In this document: piece by piece, positions 58,501 to 64,000 of the stretch
How positions within the stretch are numbered: position 1 is the first letter of the stretch
Layout of the letters: each line of letters opens with the position of its first letter
Assembly (NCBI RefSeq): GCF_000003815.2
Contig: NC_049996.1
Coordinates: 2,528,505 to 2,592,504, forward strand
Reading direction: 5' to 3'
Source of the DNA: Branchiostoma floridae
Taxonomy: Eukaryota > Chordata > Leptocardii > Amphioxiformes > Branchiostomatidae
Length of the DNA: 64,000 nucleotides
The notes under the pieces: generated by a model
Seen by the model: the letters and a program-made list of their open reading frames with translations, nothing else
What the model was told of the DNA's origin: nothing
The model's database searches: none
Translations under genes and position numbers: made by a program

Positions 58501-61264
58501 GGTTCCTGAACAATTTTAGTATGATCCACACTTCCTAAATTCAGAGTGGTGCAGGTAAAATTTGTCTGGTGCAGGTAATTTTCAATGTTACCTGCACCAG
58601 TGCAGGTGTGCAGAAAAAAGAATTTCGAGCCCTGTATAATGTTTCCAATATAAAACAAAGCATACTATCAGGAACTAAAATTCTCACAAAAGTAGGGTGT
58701 TTATTACAATTAATTTAACTGACCGTGCTGTCTAACCCCATAATGCTGCTGCCAGATGGCTACCTTAGCAGGCTGAAAGCTAAATAACAATTCTAAAAGT
58801 TGCCAACAGATGACATAGACATCCATTTGTTTAGCATTCAATGATCCCCATTCTCTCGCGTTTTCTTTTACTGTTCAAGACCCGAACCATCAAACATTGC
58901 ATGAAAAGTAGAACCCTTTCCAAATCCTTCTCTAACATGTTCCACACAGAGACAGTAGTGAGAACTGTTCACGACTGAGAAGCCTTGGTATCAGACACGT
59001 GCTGAACGCTGCGTATGGGTCATGGTGCAGGCGAACAGTCCAGGAGTATAAAGATACGGGGATACGGTTCCTCGGTATCGAAGCTGACGACTGCGAAAGT
59101 TACCAGATGCACCCGTATTTTCACAAGGCGGCAGATTTCATTGAAACCGGGTGTACCCAAGGTACTTTAAATCACACTGTTAGGGTGCACCCATAAAGGT
59201 ACATTGAAATAGGCTGTATTCAGTTGCAAAGCTTTCTCCAGTCAATGGTTTGACTATCGGCTTAAAGGTTAGGTATTCCTGGACCTATCCTTGGTTCTGA
59301 ATGTAGTCGGTAAAAAGTTATTAACCTGTCCTTGGTGCTGAATGCATATGCATATGCTTTTGAGACTGTGAAATGCATTTCAGTTGGTTACTCTGCATAA
59401 TGTTTTATACATGTATGCAATCTTTGTTGTATTCTTGTTGTACAACTTTTAAGTTGTTATATAATTTCAGTCTAAAAACAATGCATTTTAGTCAGAACAT
59501 TAGTAACTAGAGTTCCATGAACACATACTTTTGCCAAATAAACCAGGTTTGATATGTACAATGATGTCTGTAGACATATATTACCCGTTACATTTCTTTT
59601 CAAGAGAATGGGGAATATCAACCCAAAGTATAGCAAATGGATACTAAATTTATATCTAAAAAAATTAAACCTCTTACTAATGAATAGCAAATAAAGCTGT
59701 ATTGTAGTCAATGATCAGCCAATTTGGTTTTTTATTTTTATTTTGGTTATACAGATCTCCATAATCATAATCTCCAGATTAGGAAGAAAAGAAATGTTTG
59801 ACATCTCAAAGTTATCAAAATGGCCCGCTCTCTCTTTTTTCTTATTTCAGTTTTGATGCAATTTGCATTGAAAAAAAATTTACAGGGAATCAAATGTAAA
59901 GGTGAAAGAATGCTAACAAAGTGGCAAAAAATATTAACAACTGGTACATGTAAGATCTGATAGATGAAGAGTATAAAACAAGTCCAAGCAGAGACACTTA
60001 AAGCCAAAAGCCTACATTCCTCAATATACAATTTGTGGATGATCAACAACTGCAAACAATTTATCATTTATTCTTATTAGAAACAAGAATGCCTATAATG
60101 GGCATACAATGTATAGAAGGACAAAATGTGAAGCTACATGATTTTGAAGGAGGGATCTATATATAAGTATCCAGACAATGATTCAGAAGTTAACAAACAA
60201 TACTTTCAGGGAGTATGATAATACTTCCATACATTCAACAGTTCAGCCTTATCTCTCAATACATTTGATTTAGGAGGTTTGATACAGTTAAACTTCCTTA
60301 GTGAATTGGCTTCTTTGACTGATGACTTTACAGTGCTGTGCCTTAGCAAGCTTTGCAATTTCCATACTATCTGGCTACAGCAGTGTCCTTCCACAGCGCT
60401 AGTTCATTACTTTTCTCATCTTTGCTTTGTCAGAGTCTAGATGTTGACAATAATTTTCTACATCAATGATACAGCAGCACCTGCTGTCTGAGCTTGTAAT
60501 AACCCCTTCCTCAACCAAGAGGTTGGGAGTTTGCATCTCTACTGTGTTGTTCACCTGACATGAATGCTAATGGCATTTGCAGGGTTTTGCAGTTTTAGTA
60601 TGTGGTCCATTGTTCATTGTACTTGTTGAAAAGAGCTGGAGAAATTTTCCTGATACAATGAACCCATTAATACTGTGCAACATAATACTATGGCTGTCTG
60701 GCACGTTGGATACACCAATCTCATGATCTTGGAAGTTACGCAACGCGCGGTCCGATCAGTTCTTGGATGGGAGGCCAGCACTCAAGGACGACCAGATTGC
60801 TGTAGCCTCACAAAGCATTCCACAAAACTGTCTTCCGGGAGGGACTTAAAACGGAAGTCCCGTGCTCGAGGAGGCGCCTCGACCACGTTTAACAGCCTAC
60901 ACATTTGGTACCTACTGGCTACAAATACACCCAGATAATAATAACATCTGTCTTCTCTGTCACACCCAATGAAAGATAGGCTCAACTGTTCATTTTAGCT
61001 AAAGTGCTTTGAGATACTTTTATTTTTACTTACATCATTCTGTATCCTTGACTTCTAGCAAAGCTGCAGAAAACTATGAGATGCTAAATCGTTTTGGCGT
61101 GACCCACGTGCTGAATGCGGCGCACGGTTTCATCGATAACGAATGGGAGTATGGCGGCATGGGCATTCACTATCTGGGCGTTGACGCCGACGACACGCCC
61201 TACTTTGACATCTCAAAGTTCTTTGACGAGTCGGCAGAGTTCATTAAGAAAGCCAGGAAGCTTG
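36939..61264 (+). CDS. DUSP3/13-like phosphatase with 11 alternative middle exons (3' part outside window)
   Basis: Exon 1 (36939-37588) ends in phase 2. Each of P1-P11 starts with one base completing that codon and ends one base into a Gly codon (phase 1), which fits the GKVLVHC start of a catalytic exon. All 11 are 206-218 nt, open, with AG/GT edges, and all keep the xVxHVxNxxxG strand and the general-acid Asp. No HCxxGxSRS exon occurs between 61265 and 64000, so the catalytic and C-terminal exons lie further downstream. Two or more P exons in one mRNA would keep the frame only if the intervening phase fits (phase 1 to phase 2 does not), which forces exclusive use. Confidence 0.88.
37589..41622. 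other. Long first intron; SINE fragment, otherwise nothing
   Basis: About 4 kb between exon 1 and P1. There is no P-like exon. A SINE fragment lies at 40035-40190. A cluster of short inverted ATCTTGAGATTTTT/AAATCTCAAGAT blocks is at 40555-40665. CTTAAGTTTTCCTAACC at 41512 resembles the docking strand of the other gene but lacks the pairing partner set. Confidence 0.5.
40035..40190 (+). mobile_element. SINE 3' fragment
   Basis: GGGGAATGGGCTCTTAAGC...ACACAGTGGAAAACAACC... GGCTATGGGACTACCTT matches the 3' halves of the copies at 43095-43555 and 56028-56310. Confidence 0.6.
41623..41834 (+). CDS. Variable middle exon P1
   Basis: Acceptor TCACTGCAG, donor GTAGGT, 70 codons: VFAREKHRLKAFGVTHVLNA, CHGPWCGTGADHYRDVGIHY, KGIRAMDHENFNLMPYFQEA, ADYVHHALHG. 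The general-acid Asp is in RAMDHE. It has an unusual Cys after HVLNA and is Cys/Trp-rich in the recognition loop. Confidence 0.92.
41979..42374. mobile_element. hAT-type MITE with 8-bp target duplication
   Basis: Ends TAGTGGTCCGGA...GGTACGCACCACTA, flanked by TCCGCGTA at 41971-41978 and 42375-42382. It is the same family as 32912-33181, with an extra ~120 bp inside. It sits 145 bp downstream of P1. Confidence 0.92.
42773..42990 (+). CDS. Variable middle exon P2
   Basis: Acceptor TCTCTGCTAG, donor GTAAAT, 72 codons: DAAKDRSNIVAMGVTHVVNA, AHGRWNRRNEEMYERMGIRF, LGVAAQDCESFDMSPYFDDA, ALFMHHAISERR. The general acid is in AAQDCE. It is the longest P exon. The GA-rich tract just upstream is a (GA)n low-complexity run. 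Confidence 0.92.
43095..43555 (+). mobile_element. tRNA-derived SINE copy
   Basis: A tRNA-like head with CAAGGGTTTGATGCC (eroded B box) is followed by GGAAAGCTACTTTACACAAC and CCTCACTCAACC, then ACAGTGCCCTTAATACATAGTG and GGGACTACC. The same order of blocks is found at 56028-56310. Confidence 0.6.
43886..44097 (+). CDS. Variable middle exon P3
   Basis: Acceptor CACTTGTAG, donor GTGTGT, 70 codons: SSASDVLTLHVQGVTHVLNA, AKGKGGGDNVSMYQAYGIHF, MGVTASDQESYDITPHFEES, AKFISDGCGK. The general acid is in TASDQE. With P4 it forms a Gly-rich subgroup (GKGGGDN/GLGGGNY), the closest of all to the human VHR recognition loop in spacing. Confidence 0.92.
44939..45150 (+). CDS. Variable middle exon P4
   Basis: Acceptor ATTATGTAG, donor GTGCGT, 70 codons: DAAAGISNLHIVGVTHVLNA, AEGLGGGNYAASYKASGLEY, LGIRASDCEAYDITTHFTKC, VKFIDEGCRQ. 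The general acid is in RASDCE. AAEG equals the human VHR sequence at that point. Confidence 0.92.
45151..46850. other. Intron after P4; no gene seen
   Basis: There is no P-type exon and no credible frame. A frame at 45818-46024 (MCRCETGKLKS...) has no relatives that I recognise and no splice context. Confidence 0.5.
46855..47640. repeat. Tandem duplication (about 390-bp units) with internal TTAGGG repeats
   Basis: The block AAAAAGTTTAAGA(A/G)TTCAAA ... TTAGGGTTAGGGGTCAGGGTTAGGG ... CCAACTTGACCAGGATGT ... CTGGGTTTGTTTGGCTGAAC occurs twice (starts about 46857 and 47245). The telomere-like motif is interstitial and short, and belongs to the repeated unit. Confidence 0.8.
47740..48025. repeat. 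MITE family C copy
   Basis: It shares TTATGAATATTAATGAGCTT, GTTCTCTGATTGGCTG-GCAGCTGGTTTGTGGCGACGC and GCGTAGGAGAATGAC with 4810-5075, the copy upstream of the methyltransferase gene. Confidence 0.65.
48183..48690 (-). mobile_element. 5'-truncated LINE insertion with 12-bp target duplication
   Basis: The minus strand encodes the end of a non-LTR endonuclease/reverse transcriptase: AWDACNKLDKIWLSNISDKL, KIQVFRTIVEPVLLYGSETR, TLTTRLEKRLDGTYTSLLRR, then HIQFAGHCHR, and ends with a GATGATGATGAAA tail. GACATTACCTTT flanks it on both sides (48171-48182 and 48691-48702). The frame from 48685 to 48191 is still open, so the insertion is fairly young. Confidence 0.92.
49769..49957. mobile_element. MITE family D (AGTTCACCTTTAT ends)
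   Basis: Inverted ends AGTTCACCTTTATCTGTGGG and CCCACGAATAAAGGTGAACT, with a second inner inverted pair (GGTGGTTTCAAA/TTTGAAACCACC). Relatives lie at 55658-55889 and, partly, at 62989-63118. Confidence 0.85.
50026..50463. mobile_element. hAT-type MITE (TAGGGCTGGGTA ends)
   Basis: Ends TAGGGCTGGGTATCGGTAC and GTACCGGTACCCACCCCTA, flanked by GGAGAGAC at 50018-50025 and 50464-50471. The interior has ACCGGTCC and AGGTCCGGACCTG palindromes. It lies 83 bp upstream of P5. Confidence 0.9.
50546..50757 (+). CDS. Variable middle exon P5
   Basis: Acceptor CCTGTTCAG, donor GTTAGC, 70 codons: TFAEKGALLRREGMTHVLNA, AHGRYFARVEDMYEHLQIEY, LGVPGRDKEDFNMARFFREA, AEFVHSGYQS. The general acid is in PGRDKE. It is the first of the PGRD subgroup (P5, P6, P8, P9). 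Confidence 0.92.
50758..53447. other. Intron between P5 and P6; no gene seen
   Basis: No P-type exon. The frames at 50820-51149 and 52570-52782 have no recognisable motif. Loose repeats of CTTCCTGCATAA/CTCCTGTGTATTTCTAGG-type blocks occur at about 52650-53100. Confidence 0.5.
53448..53662 (+). CDS. Variable middle exon P6
   Basis: Acceptor CCTTCTAG after a long pyrimidine tract, donor GTGGGG, 71 codons: SDAEDEHGLKFEGITHVLNA, AHWPLKYERVELLYKRLRVV, YHGIPGRDNDQFDMSQYFDE, AADFISQAKSA. The general acid is in PGRDND. HWPLKYERV replaces the Gly-rich loop of P3/P4. P9 shares HWPLK. Confidence 0.92.
53872..54531. mobile_element. Non-autonomous DNA element (AGGTTCCGGTTCGGA ends)
   Basis: Inverted ends AGGTTCCGGTTCGGA and TCCGAACCAGAACCT bound a 660-bp segment that interrupts the minisatellite-like GAACACTTGAAGATCTAGAA region. 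No coding capacity. Confidence 0.65.
54540..55020. repeat. Degenerate minisatellite (GAACACTTGAAGATCTAGAACAGCCTCAAT)
   Basis: At least seven imperfect units of about 50-75 bp. Fragments of the same motif also precede the element at 53872 (53730-53860), so the element inserted into an existing repeat. Confidence 0.8.
55428..55642 (+). CDS. Variable middle exon P7
   Basis: Acceptor TTCATCCAG after a CT-rich tract, donor GTGGGG, 71 codons: KNAEDEYGIAKGGITHVLNA, AHSSDKYKRVLYPYMQMGVT, YCGIPAMDNEQFDLSRFFKE, GADFIDKAVKA. The general acid is in PAMDNE. It is clearly related to P6 by the NAEDE start and identical donor. Confidence 0.92.
55658..55889. mobile_element. MITE family D copy directly after the P7 donor
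   Basis: TAGCTTACCTTAATCTGTGGGGTAACC and GGTTACCTCACGAATAAAGATAAACTA are inverted ends; the inner pair is CAAACTGCAATATTC/GAATATTGCAGTTTG. It begins 16 bp after the 5' splice site of P7. Confidence 0.85.
56028..56310 (+). mobile_element. tRNA-derived SINE, best copy
   Basis: A-box-like GTGGTGTAATTGTAGGG and B box GGTTTGAATCC are followed by GGGAAAGACACTTGACACAA-CTTTCCTCACTCAACCCAGG and GGCTATGGGACTACATT. Partial copies lie at 40035 and 43095. Confidence 0.75.
56378..56510 (+). repeat. Repeat with CCTGTCCTTGGTGCTGAAT boxes
   Basis: Two boxes (56378 and 56418) are followed by GAGGCTGTGAAATAATGCATTTCAGTTTGTTAC. The same order is found at 59284-59400. Sense copies of the box also occur in the minus-strand gene's transcript (26548-26567, 29233-29252), and one inverted copy is at 48809-48827. 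Confidence 0.65.
57081..57295 (+). CDS. Variable middle exon P8
   Basis: Acceptor TATTTACCAG, donor GTAGGC, 71 codons: ISARDEHILRSEGISHVLNV, AHVNLLYERVADVYERLGVE, YDGIPGRDNDQFDMSRYFKE, GTDFISKGVQE. The general acid is in PGRDND. It shares the IPGRDNDQFDMS block with P6 almost unchanged. Confidence 0.92.
57843..58057 (+). CDS. Variable middle exon P9
   Basis: Acceptor CTACCTTTAG, donor GTCGGG (weak), 71 codons: FVAENSQTLSTEGITHLLNA, AHWPLKAESLAPLYEKLGIV, YHGVPGRDHVEFDVSPYFST, AADFIQQGLQE. The general acid is in PGRDHV. Confidence 0.91.
58323..58634. mobile_element. hAT-like MITE (CAGGGCTCAAAAT ends)
   Basis: Inverted ends CAGGGCTCAAAAT and ATTTCGAGCCCTG. The interior is made of repeated GGTGCAGGTAAAATT and TACCTGCACCA blocks. 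It sits in the intron between P9 and P10. Confidence 0.85.
58950..59161 (+). CDS. Variable middle exon P10
   Basis: Acceptor TTCCACACAG, donor GTACTT, 70 codons: DSSENCSRLRSLGIRHVLNA, AYGSWCRRTVQEYKDTGIRF, LGIEADDCESYQMHPYFHKA, ADFIETGCTQ. The general acid is in EADDCE. It is unusual in having IRHVLN for VTHVLN and Cys/Arg in the loop, like P1 and P2. Confidence 0.92.
59284..59400 (+). repeat. Second copy of the CCTGTCCTTGGTGCTGAAT repeat
   Basis: One eroded box at 59284 and one intact at 59324-59343, followed by GAGACTGTGAAATGCATTTCAGTTGGTTAC. It is aligned with the copy after P7 at 56378-56510. Confidence 0.65.
59401..60689. other. Intron between P10 and P11; no gene seen
   Basis: AT-rich. 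The frames at 59472-59711 and 59765-60067 (minus) are unsupported. Confidence 0.5.
60690..60945 (+). mobile_element. 5S rRNA-derived SINE
   Basis: 60705-60785 follows 5S rRNA (ACACCAATCTCATGATCTTG GAAGTTACGCAACGC..., then TCAGTTCTTGGATGGGAGGCCAG), with changes that rule out a working rRNA. A SINE body follows with GGGAGGGACTTAAAACGGAA GTCCCGTGCTCGAGGAGG and an AATAATAATAAC tail. This is the SINE3 type. Confidence 0.8.
61059..61264 (+). CDS. Variable middle exon P11, closest to the ancestral form
   Basis: Acceptor GACTTCTAG, donor GTAAAA, 68 codons: KAAENYEMLNRFGVTHVLNA, AHGFIDNEWEYGGMGIHYLG, VDADDTPYFDISKFFDESAE, FIKKARKL. It has exactly the summed length of exons 2 and 3 of the sister gene, and shares AAHGxID and ADD with them and DT with human VHR (general acid in ADDT). 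It begins with C, so the junction codon is His instead of Gln. It is the 3'-most variant seen. Confidence 0.92.
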
Positions 61265-61390
61265 GTAAAATTGAATCTCTAATTTTGCTTCTGGCCGATT
61301 ATTGCCATGTCTTGGCTGAATATACTGCCAAGCTTTAAATTGGCTATTAGTATTAGTAAATCCTGCCAGGTTTTGGCTAAACTCTGCTAA

Positions 61391-61758
61391 GGCCACAACA
61401 ATTTAATTTCTTGGTTCACGGATTCGCTCGCTCCTATTTTTTGGAAAAAAAAATAAAAATAAAAATTACCACTCAACACATTTTCATCATTAATGAAACC
61501 ATTCACCAACTTTCTGGTGTAGCAAATTGGCCTTTATATTATAAGCTCCTTAAAGTGTGGGTACAGGTGCTGTTACTGTACAAAAATGGTGTTTTTGTAC
61601 TTTTTTCATGCTGAAAACTTTTTTTCTTTATGTTTTTGATTAGCCGTTACCTTTAGCCCAACCATTTTACGATTTTTATTTTTATTTTTATTTCGCCCTC
61701 TCGCTCCATATTTTTTATGAAAAAATCCGTGAACCAAGAAATTAAATTGGTGTGGCCT
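61391..61758. mobile_element. MITE with about 45-bp inverted ends
   Basis: AGGCCACAACAATTTAATTTC...TTGGTTCACGGATT and AATCCGTGAACCAAGAAATTAAATTGGTGTGGCCT are reverse complements. It is flanked by CTA/TAA-like sequence and the interior is A/T-rich. Confidence 0.9.
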
Positions 61759-64000
61759 AAGCTTTTGGCTGGATACAGGTTTGGGGCCAAGATTTGGGCT
61801 GAATACTGCAAAAATAATGCCTGATTACTTGAAGCCTTTCAAAGCTAAGTTAAAGGCAGAGTAGAAAGTTTTGTAGTTTCTTGCTTTGATATTGTAGACA
61901 TAGGCTTTTTGTTGTGCTGTCAACAAGATGTTGCTGGTGGCATATAGTATTAGAACTGGATTTTCATTCCTTTGCGTTCAAACACCAAGCAGACGGAGGC
62001 TAGTTCAGGTATTAAAATGCCTGTTTGTACCAGTGCTTGAACCCATTCTTTATTTTAGTGTATAGAGACCAATTGGCGCGCTCGTCCAAAATTTGGGTGA
62101 CTCCAGATATTAGAGATGTCAAGGTTCCCAGACATAATAGCAGAGAAGCAACTGAGTGTAGAATAAAAGTTGGAGCGAGAAGCGACTCTATAGTGTATAA
62201 AAATTAACGTGTATAGTGTATAAAAATTAACGATTACAGACTTTAATCATGATATTAGCTTCGAACTCGAACCATTTGAATCCTCAGCCAATAAATTATA
62301 TTATATAGCCTTTTACTGTTTACAATAATTAGGCAGTTATGTGGGCTAGTATCAACATGCAAAACTTCAAACTCCACATTATTTGAATCCTAAATGGGCA
62401 TAATATATACGCTATGTAATAGTATATACTGTTTGTAGTAAGAAGTTATGTGGGCTGATATTAGAAGTATGTATATTGATAAGATTGTAATCACACTAGC
62501 CTTAACATTGCTACATGTTTCAAATTTAGAGTCAGTCTGGCAGAGAGACAGATCTAACTTCAGTCCACTTGCTATTTTAGTCTGAAAACTTATCTAGGAA
62601 ATTTCTGTTCAGATGCCGACGGATATAGAACTTTAATACTCTGATCTTCTTAGAATGAAGCCTAAAGCACTGACAATACTCAGTTCAAGAACTTTCAGGA
62701 CTATTGAAAACGTAAGGCAAAAATCAGATAACACAATCATTATGATAGTAGTAACTTCAGACAAAACATCATGCATTTGAGTGAAGCTTTAAGTATAGGA
62801 TCAGTAACTGTTAAATGGACAGTTTAAATTTAGCACTGAGTCTCTAAATCATCAATACTAAATGTGTACGTATTCTTGTTATGCATGTATCTTGGAGGAA
62901 TCATACATATACATATTTTTTTCTAAGAGGGATTCAGAAAATAGTTTTATTGATACATGTAGACAAGTAATCCACATAGAATAATAGCTCACCTTTATCT
63001 GCCGGGTAACCTATATCTGTTGTCACATCAATCTGCAAAATTTTCAAATGTTGGGTTAACCTATAGGATGTTGTTAAGAATGACAGATATACATAATCCC
63101 TCAGATAAAGGAGAACAAGCACTATAACTTTCAAGTGAAAACCCGACTATCAGATGTCAATTGATGAAGTGACTGACAGATCACAGCTGCAATGACCAAG
63201 TTTATAAGTACACTGAACCCCTAATCCCCTTGGTTAAGCTATTTTGATACATCCTCTTAGTCAGCTGTTTTAGCTCTTAAATCCTTCCTGTCTACAAATT
63301 CAAAACATCTAGAATAGTCGGAGCACTGTGCCAAACTGTCAGCTAGCTTGCTGTGTCAGTGGCACAAGGTCAAAGAGGCAGGCAGCAGTTTCAAATGCCT
63401 TGGGAAAGTGCCAAACTACATGTACATTTCAGTGCTCCAATATGCTGGTCCAGGCAATGCAAACTACGTAATATATACAATGCTGAATTGACTGAATGTA
63501 ACAGCTAAACTATAATTGAAACAATTACTCATACCTGTAGATTCAATTAAGGAAATATGTTGAATATGATATGATATACAATAAACAATCAAATTTTGAT
63601 ATAGATGTGCGTGAAATCTATAATTGTCATTTAGTTAAAAGAAATAACTTCATGGTTTTAGGACAATGACAAAGGTGTACAGACCATATACTCACTAATT
63701 TGTCATGTTTTAGAAATTACCTCCTAGTCAATCCTCATTAACCATGATTATTTGAAATGTTTGAAATTAAACTTTCATCCTATAAGAAATTTCTTCCTAT
63801 TGACCAAAACAAGTATGGAAGGACTAAACTTAAAAGCCATTATCTCCAAACTGTAGTAGTTGTAAAAACACAAACTACTAGAAAGTCGTGTTACATTTTT
63901 CAACAGAATGCAGTTTTCTGTTTAATGTTTCAATAGCCTGTTGGTCATATGTTTATGGGATGAAAAAAGTGCTGCATTTTGACAGATTGCATGTATTGTA
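61759..64000. other. Intron continuing past the window; MITE D fragment only
   Basis: No P-loop exon (HCxxGxSRS) and no further P exon. 62989-63118 matches MITE family D (CACCTTTATCTGCCGGGTAACC...TCAGATAAAGG). A duplicated TAGTGTATAAAAATTAACG lies at 62191-62230. Confidence 0.55.

Noticed and set aside
60705..60785. Functional 5S rRNA gene
   Set aside because: Several changes in the 5S-like part and an attached SINE body show it is a 5S-derived SINE.

Overview
The window looks like animal genomic DNA, most probably a cephalochordate (Branchiostoma, amphioxus). The reasons are small exons with GT/AG introns, chordate-type protein families, dense polymorphic-looking MITEs, LINE and SINE pieces, and a 5S rRNA-derived SINE. 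The species is inferred from style and was not checked by a search.

Layout. (1) 1-5.1 kb: repeat-rich DNA without a convincing gene (LINE 3' end, foldback element). (2) 5153-12155, plus strand: a nine-exon gene for a 504-residue type II membrane protein that joins an FkbM-type methyltransferase domain to a C-terminal domain resembling NodB/CE4 polysaccharide deacetylases but without the metal and catalytic residues. Its introns and 3' end are full of MITEs and foldbacks. (3) 14639 to about 34.5 kb (perhaps 36.4 kb), minus strand: an atypical dual-specificity phosphatase of the DUSP3/VHR-DUSP13 type. It has 14 alternative N-terminal exons (C1-C14), single exons 2 and 3, two interchangeable active-site (P-loop) exons and one C-terminal exon. 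(4) 36939 to beyond 61264, plus strand: a divergently transcribed paralogue with one N-terminal exon (a long Ser/Tyr-rich head) followed by 11 alternative middle exons (P1-P11). Each of these encodes the whole segment with the GVTHVLNAA strand and the general-acid Asp loop. The shared catalytic exons of this gene are not in the window and must lie beyond 64000. (5) 61.3-64 kb: intron with MITEs.

The main result is this head-to-head pair of phosphatase genes. They share one protein plan but have multiplied different exons: gene 3 varies the N-terminal helix and the P-loop exon, and gene 4 varies the substrate/general-acid segment. All alternative exons within an array have the same 3' phase. 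All P exons also have the same 5' phase, and every P exon keeps the general-acid Asp. This is the architecture of Dscam-like mutually exclusive splicing, applied to an enzyme. In the minus-strand array, seven of 14 variable exons carry a conserved intronic element (consensus GGCAGGAAAACTTGAA) 26-101 nt downstream of the 5' splice site. A single reverse-complement copy lies at 20748-20764, between C2 and C1 and so 3' of 13 of the 14 variants. Pairing reaches 16 perfect base pairs for C7 and C8, and G-U wobbles preserve it for C4 and C9. This fits a docking-site/selector RNA-pairing mechanism.

Limits. No RNA data were available. Splice junctions are read from consensus sites, open frame and protein family fit. 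The 5' leader exon of the minus-strand gene and the 3' exons of the plus-strand gene are not identified with certainty. Selector-like elements were not found for C1, C2, C3, C6, C12, C13 or C14, nor for the plus-strand array.
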